From NCBI GenBank assembly GCA_035495315.1, contig DATJGF010000009.1, forward strand, positions 1 to 43,135: 43,135 nt of DNA, read 5' to 3'. Positions 1 to 8,980 of the stretch are shown here, in pieces (positions within the stretch are counted from its first letter, which is position 1; each line of letters opens with the position of its first letter). A program made the position numbers and the translations under genes. Source of the stretch: DATJGF01 sp035495315 (GTDB lineage: Bacteria > Verrucomicrobiota > Verrucomicrobiia > Limisphaerales > UBA8199). The notes below the pieces were generated by a model, which was not told the DNA's origin, did not search any database, and was given only the letters and a program-made list of their open reading frames with translations.

Positions 1-51
1 CACACTTGCCAGCGCGTACGCGCACACAACACGCTTGCGACCGTAGTATGC

Positions 52-303
52 CGGGGCGCATCTCAATTTTTGAGAACCTGACCGAGCCCTACATGATTGA
101 ATGCGGTGCTCTCATTAACACCCCGCTTTCAGCGGGGTGAAGACAGCAAACACCGACCGGAACCGCTTTAGCGGTTTTCCATGCGTCGTAGAAACCGCTG
201 AATGAAGCGGTTGGAACTAACTATACCCAGTCTACACCCCGCTGAAGCTGAAGCGGGTGTTATGAGAGCCGAGGAACAGGTGAACAAAAATTGAGATGCC
301 TCC
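52..303. repeat. Element A: full palindromic paired-hairpin element
   Basis: A 14-bp perfect inverted repeat, GCATCTCAATTTTT, lies at 58-71 and 286-299. Inside it sit four hairpins in mirror order: outer hairpin 119-139 (CACCCCGCT/AGCGGGGTG), inner hairpin 161-176 (AACCGCT/AGCGGTT), inner hairpin 193-212 and outer hairpin 235-259. Each outer hairpin is bordered outward by the same word, CTCTCATTAA at 109-118 and (T)TATGAGAG at 260-268. Outer and inner hairpins are 21-22 nt apart. The hexamer GTATGC occurs on both flanks (46-51, 304-309) and may be a short target duplication. The element lies downstream of the PEP-CTERM gene. The rest of 1-469 holds no gene I can support. Confidence 0.75.
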
Positions 304-469
304 GTATGCATTTTTCGAGGCAGTCGGAGCTTATATGGGTTCTGACACGACATCTTTATGGCGGGTCCGCGAGTGAGCGAGGCGCGCGGGATACAACTGG
401 TTGGACCTTTCTTTATCGGGACGTTGTTTCAGCCCGAGCGCCCGGCGTTGGTGGGCGCGCTGCACCCGC

Positions 470-1258
470 TCATCCGCGCCTTCTTGAATGCGTCCGCCAC
501 GCACGCATCGTCAACCGGCCGGCAATCAGCAGACCGCCAAAGATCGCCAGCGCGCTCGTCGATGCCTCAGGCACTGGGTCCACGCCATACGTATTATAAT
601 TGGTAAACCAAACGCTCGAATACCCCCGTGTGCCGCCGAGTGACTCGAAACTCTCCAACTCCCGATACGCGCCGCCTCCGATACCAACATAGGTCGACTG
701 GAATCGGAAATAATTGCCCGACCCCGCCGGCAAACCGATGTCTGCCAGGCTGAAATTGAAAGAATACGAGGACGCGTTCAGCGTGTTGTTGGGCGTCAGG
801 TTCACAGACTTAATAAACTCCAGGCTGCCCTCCGCACCCGGCATCAGGTGATACAAATTTCCTTTATTCGGTCCGTTCACCCCAAGCGCAATCGCGTAAT
901 CCGCCTGAAATCCGCTCGCGAAATAGGCGGTCGAGCGGAGCGGTCCTGTCCCGCCGATATAATAACCTGACACCGCCGTCCGTAACGCGTCGCTATTATC
1001 CGCAAACTGTGTCGTATCGGCAAAACCGCCCGACACCGAATCGATGTATAACACCAGGTTCAGCGAAAAACTGCCGTTACCGCGATAGAACGTGCCGGAT
1101 ACCGTGCTGCCGTTGTCGGACAGAGACAAACGGCCGTTGCCGACCGCGCCACCGCCCGTCGTCGCCCCGTTGCCATAATACACCGCCCCAAAGGAGTTCA
1201 CTGGTGGTAGGACGCTCGCAATTAAAAAAAGGAGCCCAAAGGCGAGGTGGTTTTTCAT
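470..1258 (-). CDS. PEP-CTERM sorting-domain surface protein
   Basis: This is a secreted protein of 262 residues. It has an N-terminal signal peptide (MKNHLAFGLLFLIASVLP) and a C-terminal sorting module: a PEA motif (VPEAS), a hydrophobic helix ending in AIFGGLLIAGRL, then a basic tail rich in Arg. The middle is Gly/Ser/Asn-rich and beta-like with no recognised enzymatic domain. PEP-CTERM tails are cleaved by exosortases, and an exosortase gene lies immediately upstream, so this is a likely local substrate at the end of the exopolysaccharide locus. I chose the ATG at 1258; a TTG 33 bp upstream is also in frame but would place charged residues before the signal peptide. The motif is PEA rather than canonical PEP, as in some verrucomicrobial versions. 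Function is unknown; structural or matrix roles are typical guesses. Confidence 0.85.
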   Translation of the reverse strand: MKNHLAFGLLFLIASVLPPVNSFGAVYYGNGATTGGGAVGNGRLSLSDNGSTVSGTFYRGNGSFSLNLVLYIDSVSGGFADTTQFADNSDALRTAVSGYYIGGTGPLRSTAYFASGFQADYAIALGVNGPNKGNLYHLMPGAEGSLEFIKSVNLTPNNTLNASSYSFNFSLADIGLPAGSGNYFRFQSTYVGIGGGAYRELESFESLGGTRGYSSVWFTNYNTYGVDPVPEASTSALAIFGGLLIAGRLTMRAWRTHSRRRG

Positions 1259-1361
1259 AAGCTCAATGTCAAGTGTCCTTTCCGCGGGCAATTCTTACCG
1301 ATAGCTGTGGAATAGTGCAACTATTAAATTTAGGTGACATTAATCGCGCGTACACCACCTT

Positions 1362-3059
1362 CTACCGCTTCTGGACGTCCACTCGAATAATATTCCTCGT
1401 TTCCGCAAGCAATGCCTTCTTGGCCTCCTCATCATCTTGAATTCCCCACACCGCCAATTCGAGCGAACGCAGACCACTGTTGCGGCGGCCGGCCAAAACC
1501 GGGGCCAACCGCTCTTCCCAAAGGGAGGACGGTTTTAAATCGAACTCCCCCGCACCACGTTCTTCTTGCAGGCAAAACAGAATGTGGACTTTGCCCTGAA
1601 TCGGATCGCTCGCAGAGTAGATCAGCGCATGAAGTTGGAGTCCTGGCAGCCACACCAACTCTTCTTGAACCGGCGCGAGAAGGTCGCGGCCAACGGCGCT
1701 AAGGCAAATTGCCGGTGTGTGGTCTTTCGCGAGGCGTCCCGCGACCCGGCCCGGTTTCCAACGTAGGAAGATCGCTTGCCAGGTGCGTCCGCCGGACTCT
1801 TCCCAACTGGCGTTCAGCGTCTCATCGAATCGGAGCAATTGTTTCGCTCTAGGTGCAAGTGGCTTTTCCACAATCGCGGCATCCTCGCGCGGGGGTGCAA
1901 TGGACCAGGTTATTGGCGGGGGCAATGTAGCCTCGTGCGCGCGGTACCAAAGTTCGGTGGCAGCTTCCGCCGCCATCAAGCACAGCGTTAGTGAGAGGGC
2001 TGGCGTCAATGAACCGAGGTTAGACCCCAGAGGGCAAAGGTCGGAGGTCGGTGGTCGGAGATCACACAATGTGCTGACATCTGACTTCTGCACGCGGTCC
2101 ATAGTTCTCTGACCTTTGCCGTCGTTCTCCTGTTCTCGGTGCTCGGACCGCGCGTCGGCAAAACATCGGGCAACCAACGCCACAAGTAGAAAACACGCGA
2201 TCGGGATCAACAAGCCTGCTATGTCATGCCAGGCGGCGACCGCATTCATGCCTTTCGTTGCGGCGACGATCGCGAGAAGTGTTATCCTGGCCGCATTTAG
2301 TACGATGGCCAAAATGAACCCGGTTCCGACCAGTTTCATGCCTACCCGGCCGTTAAATTGATAAAAACCGCAGAAGAAGAGCGACACCATCAACGCCGCC
2401 TGGAACGAACGAATCCCCGAGCAGGCTTCTTCGATGCCGATTGTGCCGAGCCCGAGCTCGACAAGGTTGCCCTGTTGCACGGCCGGCAGGCCGACGAGAT
2501 TCAACGTTTCGCTTGCGATTTGGGCGGTAAGATAGCTGAGTCGTTGAATCACCGGTTGTTCGATCACACTCGGCCAGGGCACTGCCACCAGCATGAACAA
2601 CAGCGGGAACAAAATGCGGCGGCTCCATTTGCGAAGTATAAAAAGACTGAGCGCGACGACTTGTAGAGCAAGCGCCCAGCTCACCAGCCGCCATTCCGGA
2701 TTGGCCTCCTGCAGCAGCCGTGTCGGCAGCCAGAGGAGACAGAGGACAGCGAACAGAGGGCGGACGACAGGGAACAGTGGGCAGAGCCCGGAAGAGGTCG
2801 GCGTCGTACGCAACCGCCTCCACGCAAGGTACAGACCTAACCACGGCACTGCCCACCCGTAGCCGTATTGTGGGTTGATCGACCATTCGATGCGCAGATG
2901 GTTGATCAGCGTCCACCAGAGGATCGCCAGGGGAACAGCGGTCAGCAGCGGACGTAGCGCAAGGCTGCGACTTGCCTGCGGCATTTCTGCGGTGGTGCGC
3001 GAAACGACGCGACCCTCGATATTATGTTCAGAGAGTAAGAACATACTCCGGCTTGTCAC
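1362..3059 (-). CDS. Exosortase with C-terminal EpsI-like domain
   Basis: This multi-pass membrane transpeptidase-like protein (565 residues from the GTG at 3059) is expected to cleave PEP-CTERM signals. The exosortase core spans about residues 30-300 with many hydrophobic helices. The three family catalytic positions are visible: Cys213 in EEACSGIRSF, Arg258 in LNAARIT and His278 in AWHDIAG. Residues about 370-565 resemble the exosortase-associated EpsI-type domain, here fused. Residues 303-352, between the two parts, are a low-complexity linker encoded by heptameric DNA repeats, and residues 85-113 are encoded by a second purine/pyrimidine-biased tract; both look like in-frame insertions. 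The start overlaps the upstream glycosyltransferase by 32 bp; ATG starts at 3044 and 2984 are alternatives. It is the only sorting enzyme in the window and sits directly before a PEP-CTERM gene. Confidence 0.9.
   Translation of the reverse strand: MTSRSMFLLSEHNIEGRVVSRTTAEMPQASRSLALRPLLTAVPLAILWWTLINHLRIEWSINPQYGYGWAVPWLGLYLAWRRLRTTPTSSGLCPLFPVVRPLFAVLCLLWLPTRLLQEANPEWRLVSWALALQVVALSLFILRKWSRRILFPLLFMLVAVPWPSVIEQPVIQRLSYLTAQIASETLNLVGLPAVQQGNLVELGLGTIGIEEACSGIRSFQAALMVSLFFCGFYQFNGRVGMKLVGTGFILAIVLNAARITLLAIVAATKGMNAVAAWHDIAGLLIPIACFLLVALVARCFADARSEHREQENDGKGQRTMDRVQKSDVSTLCDLRPPTSDLCPLGSNLGSLTPALSLTLCLMAAEAATELWYRAHEATLPPPITWSIAPPREDAAIVEKPLAPRAKQLLRFDETLNASWEESGGRTWQAIFLRWKPGRVAGRLAKDHTPAICLSAVGRDLLAPVQEELVWLPGLQLHALIYSASDPIQGKVHILFCLQEERGAGEFDLKPSSLWEERLAPVLAGRRNSGLRSLELAVWGIQDDEEAKKALLAETRNIIRVDVQKR
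2038..2090. repeat. Heptameric repeats inside the exosortase gene
   Basis: Three tandem 7-bp units (A/T)GGTCGG occupy 2038-2058, and a second heptamer series, CTGACAT then CTGACTT then CTG, occupies 2074-2090. The two series are roughly inverted in sense (GGTCGG-like against CTGAC-like). Seven is not a multiple of three, yet the gene stays open across them. They encode the linker between the two exosortase domains. Confidence 0.7.
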
Positions 3060-4188
3060 GGTGACTCAGCATCCATTGGTAGACTTCCAGCATCGATCTG
3101 CCGATCGGTTCCCAGCGATATTTGGCGTCGACCAGCTTCCGCCCACGCCCACCCATTTCGCGGAGCGCGGCGCCGGGAATGGCGAAGGCGTGTTGCAAGG
3201 CCTGAGCGAGTGGCTCGACACCGAGCTCGATCCACCAACCGCAGGAATGGTCGCGCAACTCACGCCATGGCGTCGCCTGAGTTGTAATGACCGGCACGCT
3301 ATGAGCCAGCGCTTCGGCAATGACCAGGCCGAAATTCTCACTGAATGACGGCAGGACAAAGAAGTCGCTTTCGAGAAACGCGCGGGTTTTGGCCTCACCC
3401 CATAGCTCCCCCAGAAATCGAACGTGGTGCTGGAGACCATGAGCGTGAACCAGGCGAGAGACGGCGCTGAGGTGGTTGGCTTGATCAGGTCCGGCGATGC
3501 AAAGTTCCCAGTTGCTCGGGCGCACGCGAGCCCAAGCGTCGATGAGATTCAACAACCCCTTTTTGGGATGAATGCGCGAGAGGAACAGGGCGCGAGCCGG
3601 GCGGAGAGTTTGGCTGGCCTCACTCTGCGCCACGGTTGCCGGCAAGTTCACCCCGTTCGGAACCAGGGCGATAGGATTTTTGAACCCGGCGCGGCGAATG
3701 CTGGCCACCTCCGCCGGGGAAGTGGCTCGAAGACAAGTGGCATCGCGGAGACAGGGACCAACAAAAAGCCGCAAGGCGCACCTTTTTTTCCAACGCGATT
3801 GCGTCAGTGCCCATGGCTCGAGCATGCCATGCGGCGACACGATGTAAGGTCGTTTCGCCGAGTGCGCCCATCGCCAAACCGCCAAACAACTGTAGCGCCA
3901 TAATCCGTGCAAATGGACCAGGCTCGGCGAACTGTTGGTGAGCATCGGCCGAAGACCAGGAGAATATGCCAGGGCACCAGGCCCAAACGCGGTATGAGTC
4001 TGAACCTGCAACGGAGCCCAATGCGGGAGGTCGGTGGCGGTGAACCGATCTCGCGGCGCAAGAATACTCAGCCGCCCATCGCCGGCCGCTTGCACACTCT
4101 TGGACAAGTGCCGCACGCTTTCGAACAAGCCACCGCCCAGGCGCGACACCGAGGGCGTCACATGCACGAAAGAGAGCTGGTGTTTCAT
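3028..4188 (-). CDS. Glycosyltransferase family 4 (GT-B fold)
   Basis: A 386-residue GT-B glycosyltransferase, expected to transfer a sugar from a nucleotide donor onto the growing lipid-linked repeat unit at the cytoplasmic membrane. The N-terminal acceptor domain has the Gly-rich loop SRLGGGLFE. The C-terminal donor domain carries LFLSRIHPKKGLLNLIDAW and the family E-x7-E region (PSFSENFGLVIAEALAHSVPVITT). The start ATG at 4188 overlaps the upstream stop by 4 bp (ATGA), indicating translational coupling. Donor sugar and linkage cannot be read from sequence. Confidence 0.88.
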   Translation of the reverse strand: MKHQLSFVHVTPSVSRLGGGLFESVRHLSKSVQAAGDGRLSILAPRDRFTATDLPHWAPLQVQTHTAFGPGALAYSPGLRPMLTNSSPSLVHLHGLWRYSCLAVWRWAHSAKRPYIVSPHGMLEPWALTQSRWKKRCALRLFVGPCLRDATCLRATSPAEVASIRRAGFKNPIALVPNGVNLPATVAQSEASQTLRPARALFLSRIHPKKGLLNLIDAWARVRPSNWELCIAGPDQANHLSAVSRLVHAHGLQHHVRFLGELWGEAKTRAFLESDFFVLPSFSENFGLVIAEALAHSVPVITTQATPWRELRDHSCGWWIELGVEPLAQALQHAFAIPGAALREMGGRGRKLVDAKYRWEPIGRSMLEVYQWMLSHRDKPEYVLTL

Positions 4189-5222
4189 CCGCTTTGCGCC
4201 GGGGCCTGGCCAGCAATTTGTTCGTAAACCGCCGCATATTCCGGCGCAATGATTTCCGGCGCGAAGCGGTTGACGTTCTGGAATCCGGCCGCAACGAGCA
4301 TGCGCCGATATTCCGCATCGGTCAGCAGCCGCTTTATTCCAGATCGGATCGAAGAAATCTCAAAGGGATCAACAAAGCAAGCAGCCGGTCCAGCAACCTC
4401 GGGCATGGAAAAAATCGTGCTGGTAATGACCGGTCGGCCCGTAGCCTGGCCTTCCAGGATTGGCAAACCAAACCCCTCGTAGGTGGACACGAAAACGACG
4501 ACGTCCGCCTCCCGGTAGGCTTGCAACAATTCTGCTGGAGTCGCGTGAGGCAGATTGGAATGTTCGATACAGTAATCGGCCAGGCACCGCCGGTGTTCCT
4601 GATTTAGCGGGCCGATTATCTTCAGGTGACATCGAAGCCCGTGCAGCGCGGCAATCACACGCGACAGGTTTTTGTTCGGTCGCGTGCCTACCTGCAGAAA
4701 AGTCGGGTTGTACTTGTTGAAAGGTTTCGCGAACGGCGTGAATTCGCTGCCGACGCAATTCCGAATGACTCGGACCTTGCGAGGATCACACCACACATGC
4801 CGTAGCAATTCCTTTCTGGCGGATTCCGAAACTACGGAAACCATTGCCGCGCGGCGGACCGGCAGGATGAACCAAAACCAGCTGAAAAGCTTTCTCTTGA
4901 GCCCGCGGAGCCGTTCGAGCGAAATGCAATCGTGGATGGTCAGGAGGGTTCTGGCCCCTGGCACTGCGAGCGCAAGGTAGTGAACGTCTCCAACGATATG
5001 ATTGACGGTGGCGGTCGATCGCGCCGCGTCTAACAGGTTTGCCAGCCTTCCAGCAATTCCGCGACTGAGGCAAGGGCTCTGGTGAACCCTGCATTGGATC
5101 CGGTCTGGCATCGCGCTGCGGATCTCCGCAAATACACGTTCAATGCTCACTTGCCCGGGAGCTGGCCGCCGTTGAAAATGAGTTACCCTCAGCGCTCGCC
5201 CGCAATAATCGGTGCAATCCAT
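4185..5222 (-). CDS. Glycosyltransferase family 4
   Basis: A GT-B glycosyltransferase of about 345 residues. The Rossmann-like donor domain includes FLQVGTRPNKNLSRVIAAL and the E-x7-E stretch FVSTYEGFGLPILEGQATGRPVITS, typical of GT4 enzymes such as mannosyl- and rhamnosyltransferases. The ATG at 5222 gives an N-terminus matching the family (ALRVTHFQRRP) and overlaps the upstream gene by 34 bp; longer in-frame starts up to 5324 add a sequence without family character. It is translationally coupled to the following glycosyltransferase. Confidence 0.86.
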   Translation of the reverse strand: MDCTDYCGRALRVTHFQRRPAPGQVSIERVFAEIRSAMPDRIQCRVHQSPCLSRGIAGRLANLLDAARSTATVNHIVGDVHYLALAVPGARTLLTIHDCISLERLRGLKRKLFSWFWFILPVRRAAMVSVVSESARKELLRHVWCDPRKVRVIRNCVGSEFTPFAKPFNKYNPTFLQVGTRPNKNLSRVIAALHGLRCHLKIIGPLNQEHRRCLADYCIEHSNLPHATPAELLQAYREADVVVFVSTYEGFGLPILEGQATGRPVITSTIFSMPEVAGPAACFVDPFEISSIRSGIKRLLTDAEYRRMLVAAGFQNVNRFAPEIIAPEYAAVYEQIAGQAPAQSG

Positions 5223-6418
5223 TTCAAGAACTCGGTTGCAAACTTGTTTGCGTTCCAGGCGCGCGCTCGAGCCTGTCCCTGTTGGCCCATCTCCAGCAAT
5301 TGCTGCGGACAGCTCAGCGCCCATTCGAGGGCCTCGGCCAGTGCGGCATCGTTGCCAAAATCAAATAACCAGCCTTGCTCCCGGTCGCCTATCAACTCGG
5401 GGGCTCCGGAGTTCCGGCTGGCCAGCACGGCGGTGCCGCAGGCCATCGCTTCGGCCATGACATGTCCGAAACCATCGGCCATCGCGTTGAAGACAAACGC
5501 CTGCGCCCGGGCGTACTCATGCGCGAGTGCGCTGCGCTTTATCCGTGGAACATGCTCGAAGTACCGGCGATATTCTGCGACGAAACTGCTGGGCAGTCGC
5601 AAATCACCAACCAGCCGCAGTGTATGCGTGCGATAGGCGCCGAGTTGCTTCCAGACGCGGATCAGCCGGTGCACCCCCTTTCGTGGGCTGATCGCTCCGG
5701 CGTAGAGAACAATCGGCTCGCGCGGGCTGGGGCATTGAGGTGCGAAGTCCAATTCTGTTGCGCACGGGATCACTTTTATGTTGCGGGATGGGACACCGGC
5801 TGTTTCCAGGGAACGCTTCACAAATGAGGACGCGCACAGGATATGAGTTGCCGTGGCCAGTTCAGCGGTTTTGCGGTGCGTGCGTTCGGGAGCGAAATCT
5901 GCTTCGAGGTCGGCGGCATCGAAGGCCTCGGGAAACAAGTTCAATTCTTGACGCAACAAACGTTCCACGGTGGCAAAGTGCGCGGTCGGGAGCTGATAAA
6001 TGCAAGGCAGGCCGAGTTCCTGCGCGCGACGAAACGAAATCAGACACGCGTCTTCGCGTCCCAAGACTGCGCTGCTATTTCGGCGCAGCAATCGAGACGC
6101 AGCAGTATCGACGAGGGCAAAACTTTTATCGAACGACTGAAAGCCGTTTTGATCAATCAAACGGCCCAGTAATTGCCGCGCGTCAGCCACAACCGATCGG
6201 TGAATCCGTGACGAGGACACCGACGTTACCGGACGCCGCAGCCAGGTTTGCGGCACGGCTAGCTTTTGAACCCATCGGAACTCCCGGTTGTTGAGGCACC
6301 AGCGGGTGACCAGGTGCTGCAGTTGGCCGCTCCTTTCGAGGGCTCCTGCTATCGCGGTGACGTCCGGCGGCAACACCGGCGCACAGAGCACGACGCCGCT
6401 ACGGGCGGGGCCTTGCAT
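5189..6418 (-). CDS. Glycosyltransferase family 4
   Basis: A GT-B enzyme of about 409 residues within the exopolysaccharide operon. The C-terminal donor domain shows IVLYAGAISPRKGVHRLIRV and the acidic motif region FNAMADGFGHVMAEAMACG, followed by SGAPELI. The N-terminal half has the hydrophobic strand VVLCAPVLPPD. The ATG at 6418 and a GTG at 6436 are both plausible starts; either way the gene overlaps the 3' end of the preceding ligase-like gene (19 or 38 bp). Substrate is unknown. Confidence 0.86.
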   Translation of the reverse strand: MQGPARSGVVLCAPVLPPDVTAIAGALERSGQLQHLVTRWCLNNREFRWVQKLAVPQTWLRRPVTSVSSSRIHRSVVADARQLLGRLIDQNGFQSFDKSFALVDTAASRLLRRNSSAVLGREDACLISFRRAQELGLPCIYQLPTAHFATVERLLRQELNLFPEAFDAADLEADFAPERTHRKTAELATATHILCASSFVKRSLETAGVPSRNIKVIPCATELDFAPQCPSPREPIVLYAGAISPRKGVHRLIRVWKQLGAYRTHTLRLVGDLRLPSSFVAEYRRYFEHVPRIKRSALAHEYARAQAFVFNAMADGFGHVMAEAMACGTAVLASRNSGAPELIGDREQGWLFDFGNDAALAEALEWALSCPQQLLEMGQQGQARARAWNANKFATEFLKWIAPIIAGER

Positions 6419-7796
6419 GCCTGTAAACGCTGTCACTTCGGATTTCTCGCTGATTCTCGGTTGGCGTTTCGGATTCCGCGCAATTTGCCATCATTGCGGC
6501 AAAGATGATCCACACCACTGCCGAGGCTATATGGTTAAACAGGACATTGCCGTAAAACAGTGGTATTAACAGCAGTTGCGTCGCAAATAACGCCGCATTT
6601 AAGCCTTCAGTTGGGGCAGTTCGGCGAGCCGTCTGCAAACTAGCGATCACGCCAATGCAAATCACCAGGAACCCGGCCAGGCCTAACACTCCGGCTTCGG
6701 CGATGATCCGTGGGAATTGCGTTTCGTAATTCGTGAAGCTCATCGTGCCGGTGGCGGCATAGTTGCCTCCGATCTGCTCGGTCCCCGGTCCGGCACCAAA
6801 CGGCGTCAAAACTGCCGCTTCCCACGCCTCCTCAAGCTGGCCGAACGCCCGTTGCCCGAAAGTTTCATTGCTCTCTTCATGCCGCTGAATTACCGACCTG
6901 CTCATTCGCGAAAACTGCGGCAGGAATCCAGCGCCACAAATCACGAGCACGGCAAAGGCCCATGCCATTTTGCTCGCCATAAAAGCCCGGAATCCTGCAC
7001 ACGACGCAAAGATCCATACGAACAGCATCAGGAATCCAACCACAACCGGACCTCTCGAAACCGACGTCAGGCCGCAGCCGAATCCGGCAATGATTCCTGT
7101 TACGGCGATTAGTTGAACCATGCGGGTGCGACCCGATGCCAGCAGGACCATCCCGGCCCAAATCCCAACGGACGACATGATACCCATTCCTGTGATGTAC
7201 GAATACGTTCCGGTTGCCCGCACCGCGCTCTCTATCGCTGTCACCGCTGAATCATTGACGACATACCGGTTGAGGACGTGCTCGGGTGGCAATCGCGTTT
7301 GCACACAACCCAGGAGGCAGTTCAGGAGGGTTAGCGCGGCAAGCAGAAAGGCGGCGTGCTTGAACCGAATTCCGATTAGCCGTCGCGCAGCTAACAAACT
7401 CACCACCGGCAGCAATAACCCTGCTCGAAACGTCAGCAGCGCTCCAACAGGGTTCAACCCGCGCAAACTGCTTAGTATCGCTCCGGTTACGAACAATCCG
7501 CCACCCAACACCATGAATTTTGAAAAAGTGGATAGGGCCGACGATCTGGTCGGTTGCCCAGGCCAAAGCAGAATCCCAACGAACGCAAGGTCTTTCGAGA
7601 AATACGCCAGGTAACTCCAGAACCCCGACTCCGATCCGATTAACCACTTGCGAACCGCTCCCTCGAGCACCACCAGGATAAGCGCAACAAGAAGCAGTAC
7701 GCCGGGGCAACGACTGACATATACCGGCTCGAAACCGAATCTTTGTCGCTCCATTATTGCGGAAGGGCTGGCTTCGGCGAAATTGCGAATCCTCAC
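6399..7796 (-). CDS. O-antigen ligase / Wzy-like polymerase membrane protein
   Basis: A 465-residue multi-pass inner-membrane protein with about ten to twelve hydrophobic helices and a large periplasmic loop near residues 280-340 (ending FTNYETQFPRIIAEAGVLG). This layout, and the loop sequence around GAGPGTEQIGG, matches the O-antigen ligase/polymerase superfamily (Wzy_C type). It would link repeat units in the periplasm into chains. It is the only such protein in the locus, so it is the best candidate for the polymerase of a Wzx/Wzy pathway with the flippase at 11624-12901. I favour the GTG at 7796, with AGGG just upstream; an ATG lies at 7754. Confidence 0.8.
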   Translation of the reverse strand: MRIRNFAEASPSAIMERQRFGFEPVYVSRCPGVLLLVALILVVLEGAVRKWLIGSESGFWSYLAYFSKDLAFVGILLWPGQPTRSSALSTFSKFMVLGGGLFVTGAILSSLRGLNPVGALLTFRAGLLLPVVSLLAARRLIGIRFKHAAFLLAALTLLNCLLGCVQTRLPPEHVLNRYVVNDSAVTAIESAVRATGTYSYITGMGIMSSVGIWAGMVLLASGRTRMVQLIAVTGIIAGFGCGLTSVSRGPVVVGFLMLFVWIFASCAGFRAFMASKMAWAFAVLVICGAGFLPQFSRMSRSVIQRHEESNETFGQRAFGQLEEAWEAAVLTPFGAGPGTEQIGGNYAATGTMSFTNYETQFPRIIAEAGVLGLAGFLVICIGVIASLQTARRTAPTEGLNAALFATQLLLIPLFYGNVLFNHIASAVVWIIFAAMMANCAESETPTENQREIRSDSVYRHARPRP

Positions 7797-7807
7797 TGCA
7801 CCCTAAG

Positions 7808-8902
7808 CTAACAACGCCTCACGGGAACCTGCTCTGCGTCAGATCTTAGTTGAGCCTCGCGAAGCTCGGCCTTCTGTGACCGCAGGACTTGCTTCAACAA
7901 TTGCAGGTACTCTGAGGCGATTCGCCACGGCTGGTGGCGTTCCAAATGTGCGGCGATCGCGCTGGAAGGGTTTTCTGGCGGCGCGTTAAGCACCTTCATT
8001 AACTTGTCGCAAAGATCAGTCAGGTCACCACGACGGAACGTCATTCCGGCGGGACCAATCGCTTCCGGCAATCCACCGCCGTCCGACCCGAGCACCCAAC
8101 AACCACAGGCAGCTCCTTCCAGCGCTACCACTCCGAACGGTTCGGTATAAACTGAAGGAACCACGAGCACTTTGTGGCGCTGAAGCTCTTTTGCGACCTG
8201 ATCCTGGTCTAGCGGCCCTGCAAAACGGACGCGGTTCAGTAATTTCAAATTCGCAGCCTGGTTTTCGAGCGCTCCGCGTTCGGGACCATCTCCGATGATC
8301 GTGAGTCTGATACCAGGGGAGGCACACTTTAGGATTGCCATCACGTTCAGCAGCAAATCGGCCCCTTTCTCCGAGACCAGCCGGCCGACGAAAACCAGGT
8401 CGCGATCTCTGGGAATCGATTTAGGCTGGGTGAATAATGTGCTGTCGTAGGGGTTTGGGATAACTTTGTGTGGGACCGGCAGCGAATTCCCAATTGCGGC
8501 ACTGGCGGCAATGTTTGCGGCAGCACAGGGCAGCATCCGCAGTTTGAGGTGGTCGCTCCATGCGCGGTGGTTATAGGACCTATGGGACCTATAAGTCCTA
8601 TAAAATGTTTGATGACTGATCACCAGCGGCCGGTTGAGCGCCAGGTGCGGCCAAAGTGCTTTCAGGCTGACGTTCATCTGCAGTACCACCTCGCTCCAGC
8701 GCACCAGGCGAAACCACTCCAGCGCCGACGGTTGATAGACGACGCGAAACGGAAACGCCGATGGTCGGTTCGGGGCCGAGCCAAGGTTCGAGACAATCAC
8801 CGGTTCCGCGCCGACGCGGGCCCACTCGTGCACCAGCAGGCTCACGACGGTTTCAATCCCGCCGATGCTGGGATAGAACGGCCCGTGGACAAGTATTCTC
8901 AT
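7808..8902 (-). CDS. Glycosyltransferase family 4 with internal repeat insertion
   Basis: A GT-B glycosyltransferase of about 364 residues. The N-terminus MRILVHGPFYPSIGGIETVV is the classic GT4 opening, and the donor domain has DLVFVGRLVSEKGADLLLNV and PSVYTEPFGVVALEGAACG. Start at the ATG at 8902; upstream codons are in frame but lack family sequence. Residues 101-110 (YRTYRSHRSY) are encoded by a three-unit 9-bp tandem repeat that seems foreign to the family and keeps the frame. It lies just downstream of the transposase gene, which separates it from the GT2 gene. Confidence 0.87.
   Translation of the reverse strand: MRILVHGPFYPSIGGIETVVSLLVHEWARVGAEPVIVSNLGSAPNRPSAFPFRVVYQPSALEWFRLVRWSEVVLQMNVSLKALWPHLALNRPLVISHQTFYRTYRSHRSYNHRAWSDHLKLRMLPCAAANIAASAAIGNSLPVPHKVIPNPYDSTLFTQPKSIPRDRDLVFVGRLVSEKGADLLLNVMAILKCASPGIRLTIIGDGPERGALENQAANLKLLNRVRFAGPLDQDQVAKELQRHKVLVVPSVYTEPFGVVALEGAACGCWVLGSDGGGLPEAIGPAGMTFRRGDLTDLCDKLMKVLNAPPENPSSAIAAHLERHQPWRIASEYLQLLKQVLRSQKAELREAQLRSDAEQVPVRRC
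8571..8603. repeat. 9-bp tandem repeat inside a glycosyltransferase gene
   Basis: Three 9-bp units (TATAGGACC, TATGGGACC, TATAAGTCC), followed by TATAA, form an AT-rich, partly palindromic tract in otherwise GC-rich coding DNA. Because the unit is exactly three codons, it encodes the periodic peptide YRTYRSHRSY on the minus strand without shifting the frame. Confidence 0.75.
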
Positions 8903-8980
8903 CAATCTGAGTCCGTTGTGGGGTTGGTACCGTAGTAGAGCTACACCTAACAGATGCGGCACGCGCCTGAACAAGCTCAG

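Noticed and set aside
52..303. CRISPR-like array in the repeats near the left end
   Set aside because: Repeats are palindromes in mirror order with unequal spacing, only two copies per type, and no cas genes are near.
438..458. Rho-independent terminator after the PEP-CTERM gene (GCGCCC/GGGCGC)
   Set aside because: Six-bp stem with a 9-nt loop and no U-run on the minus strand.
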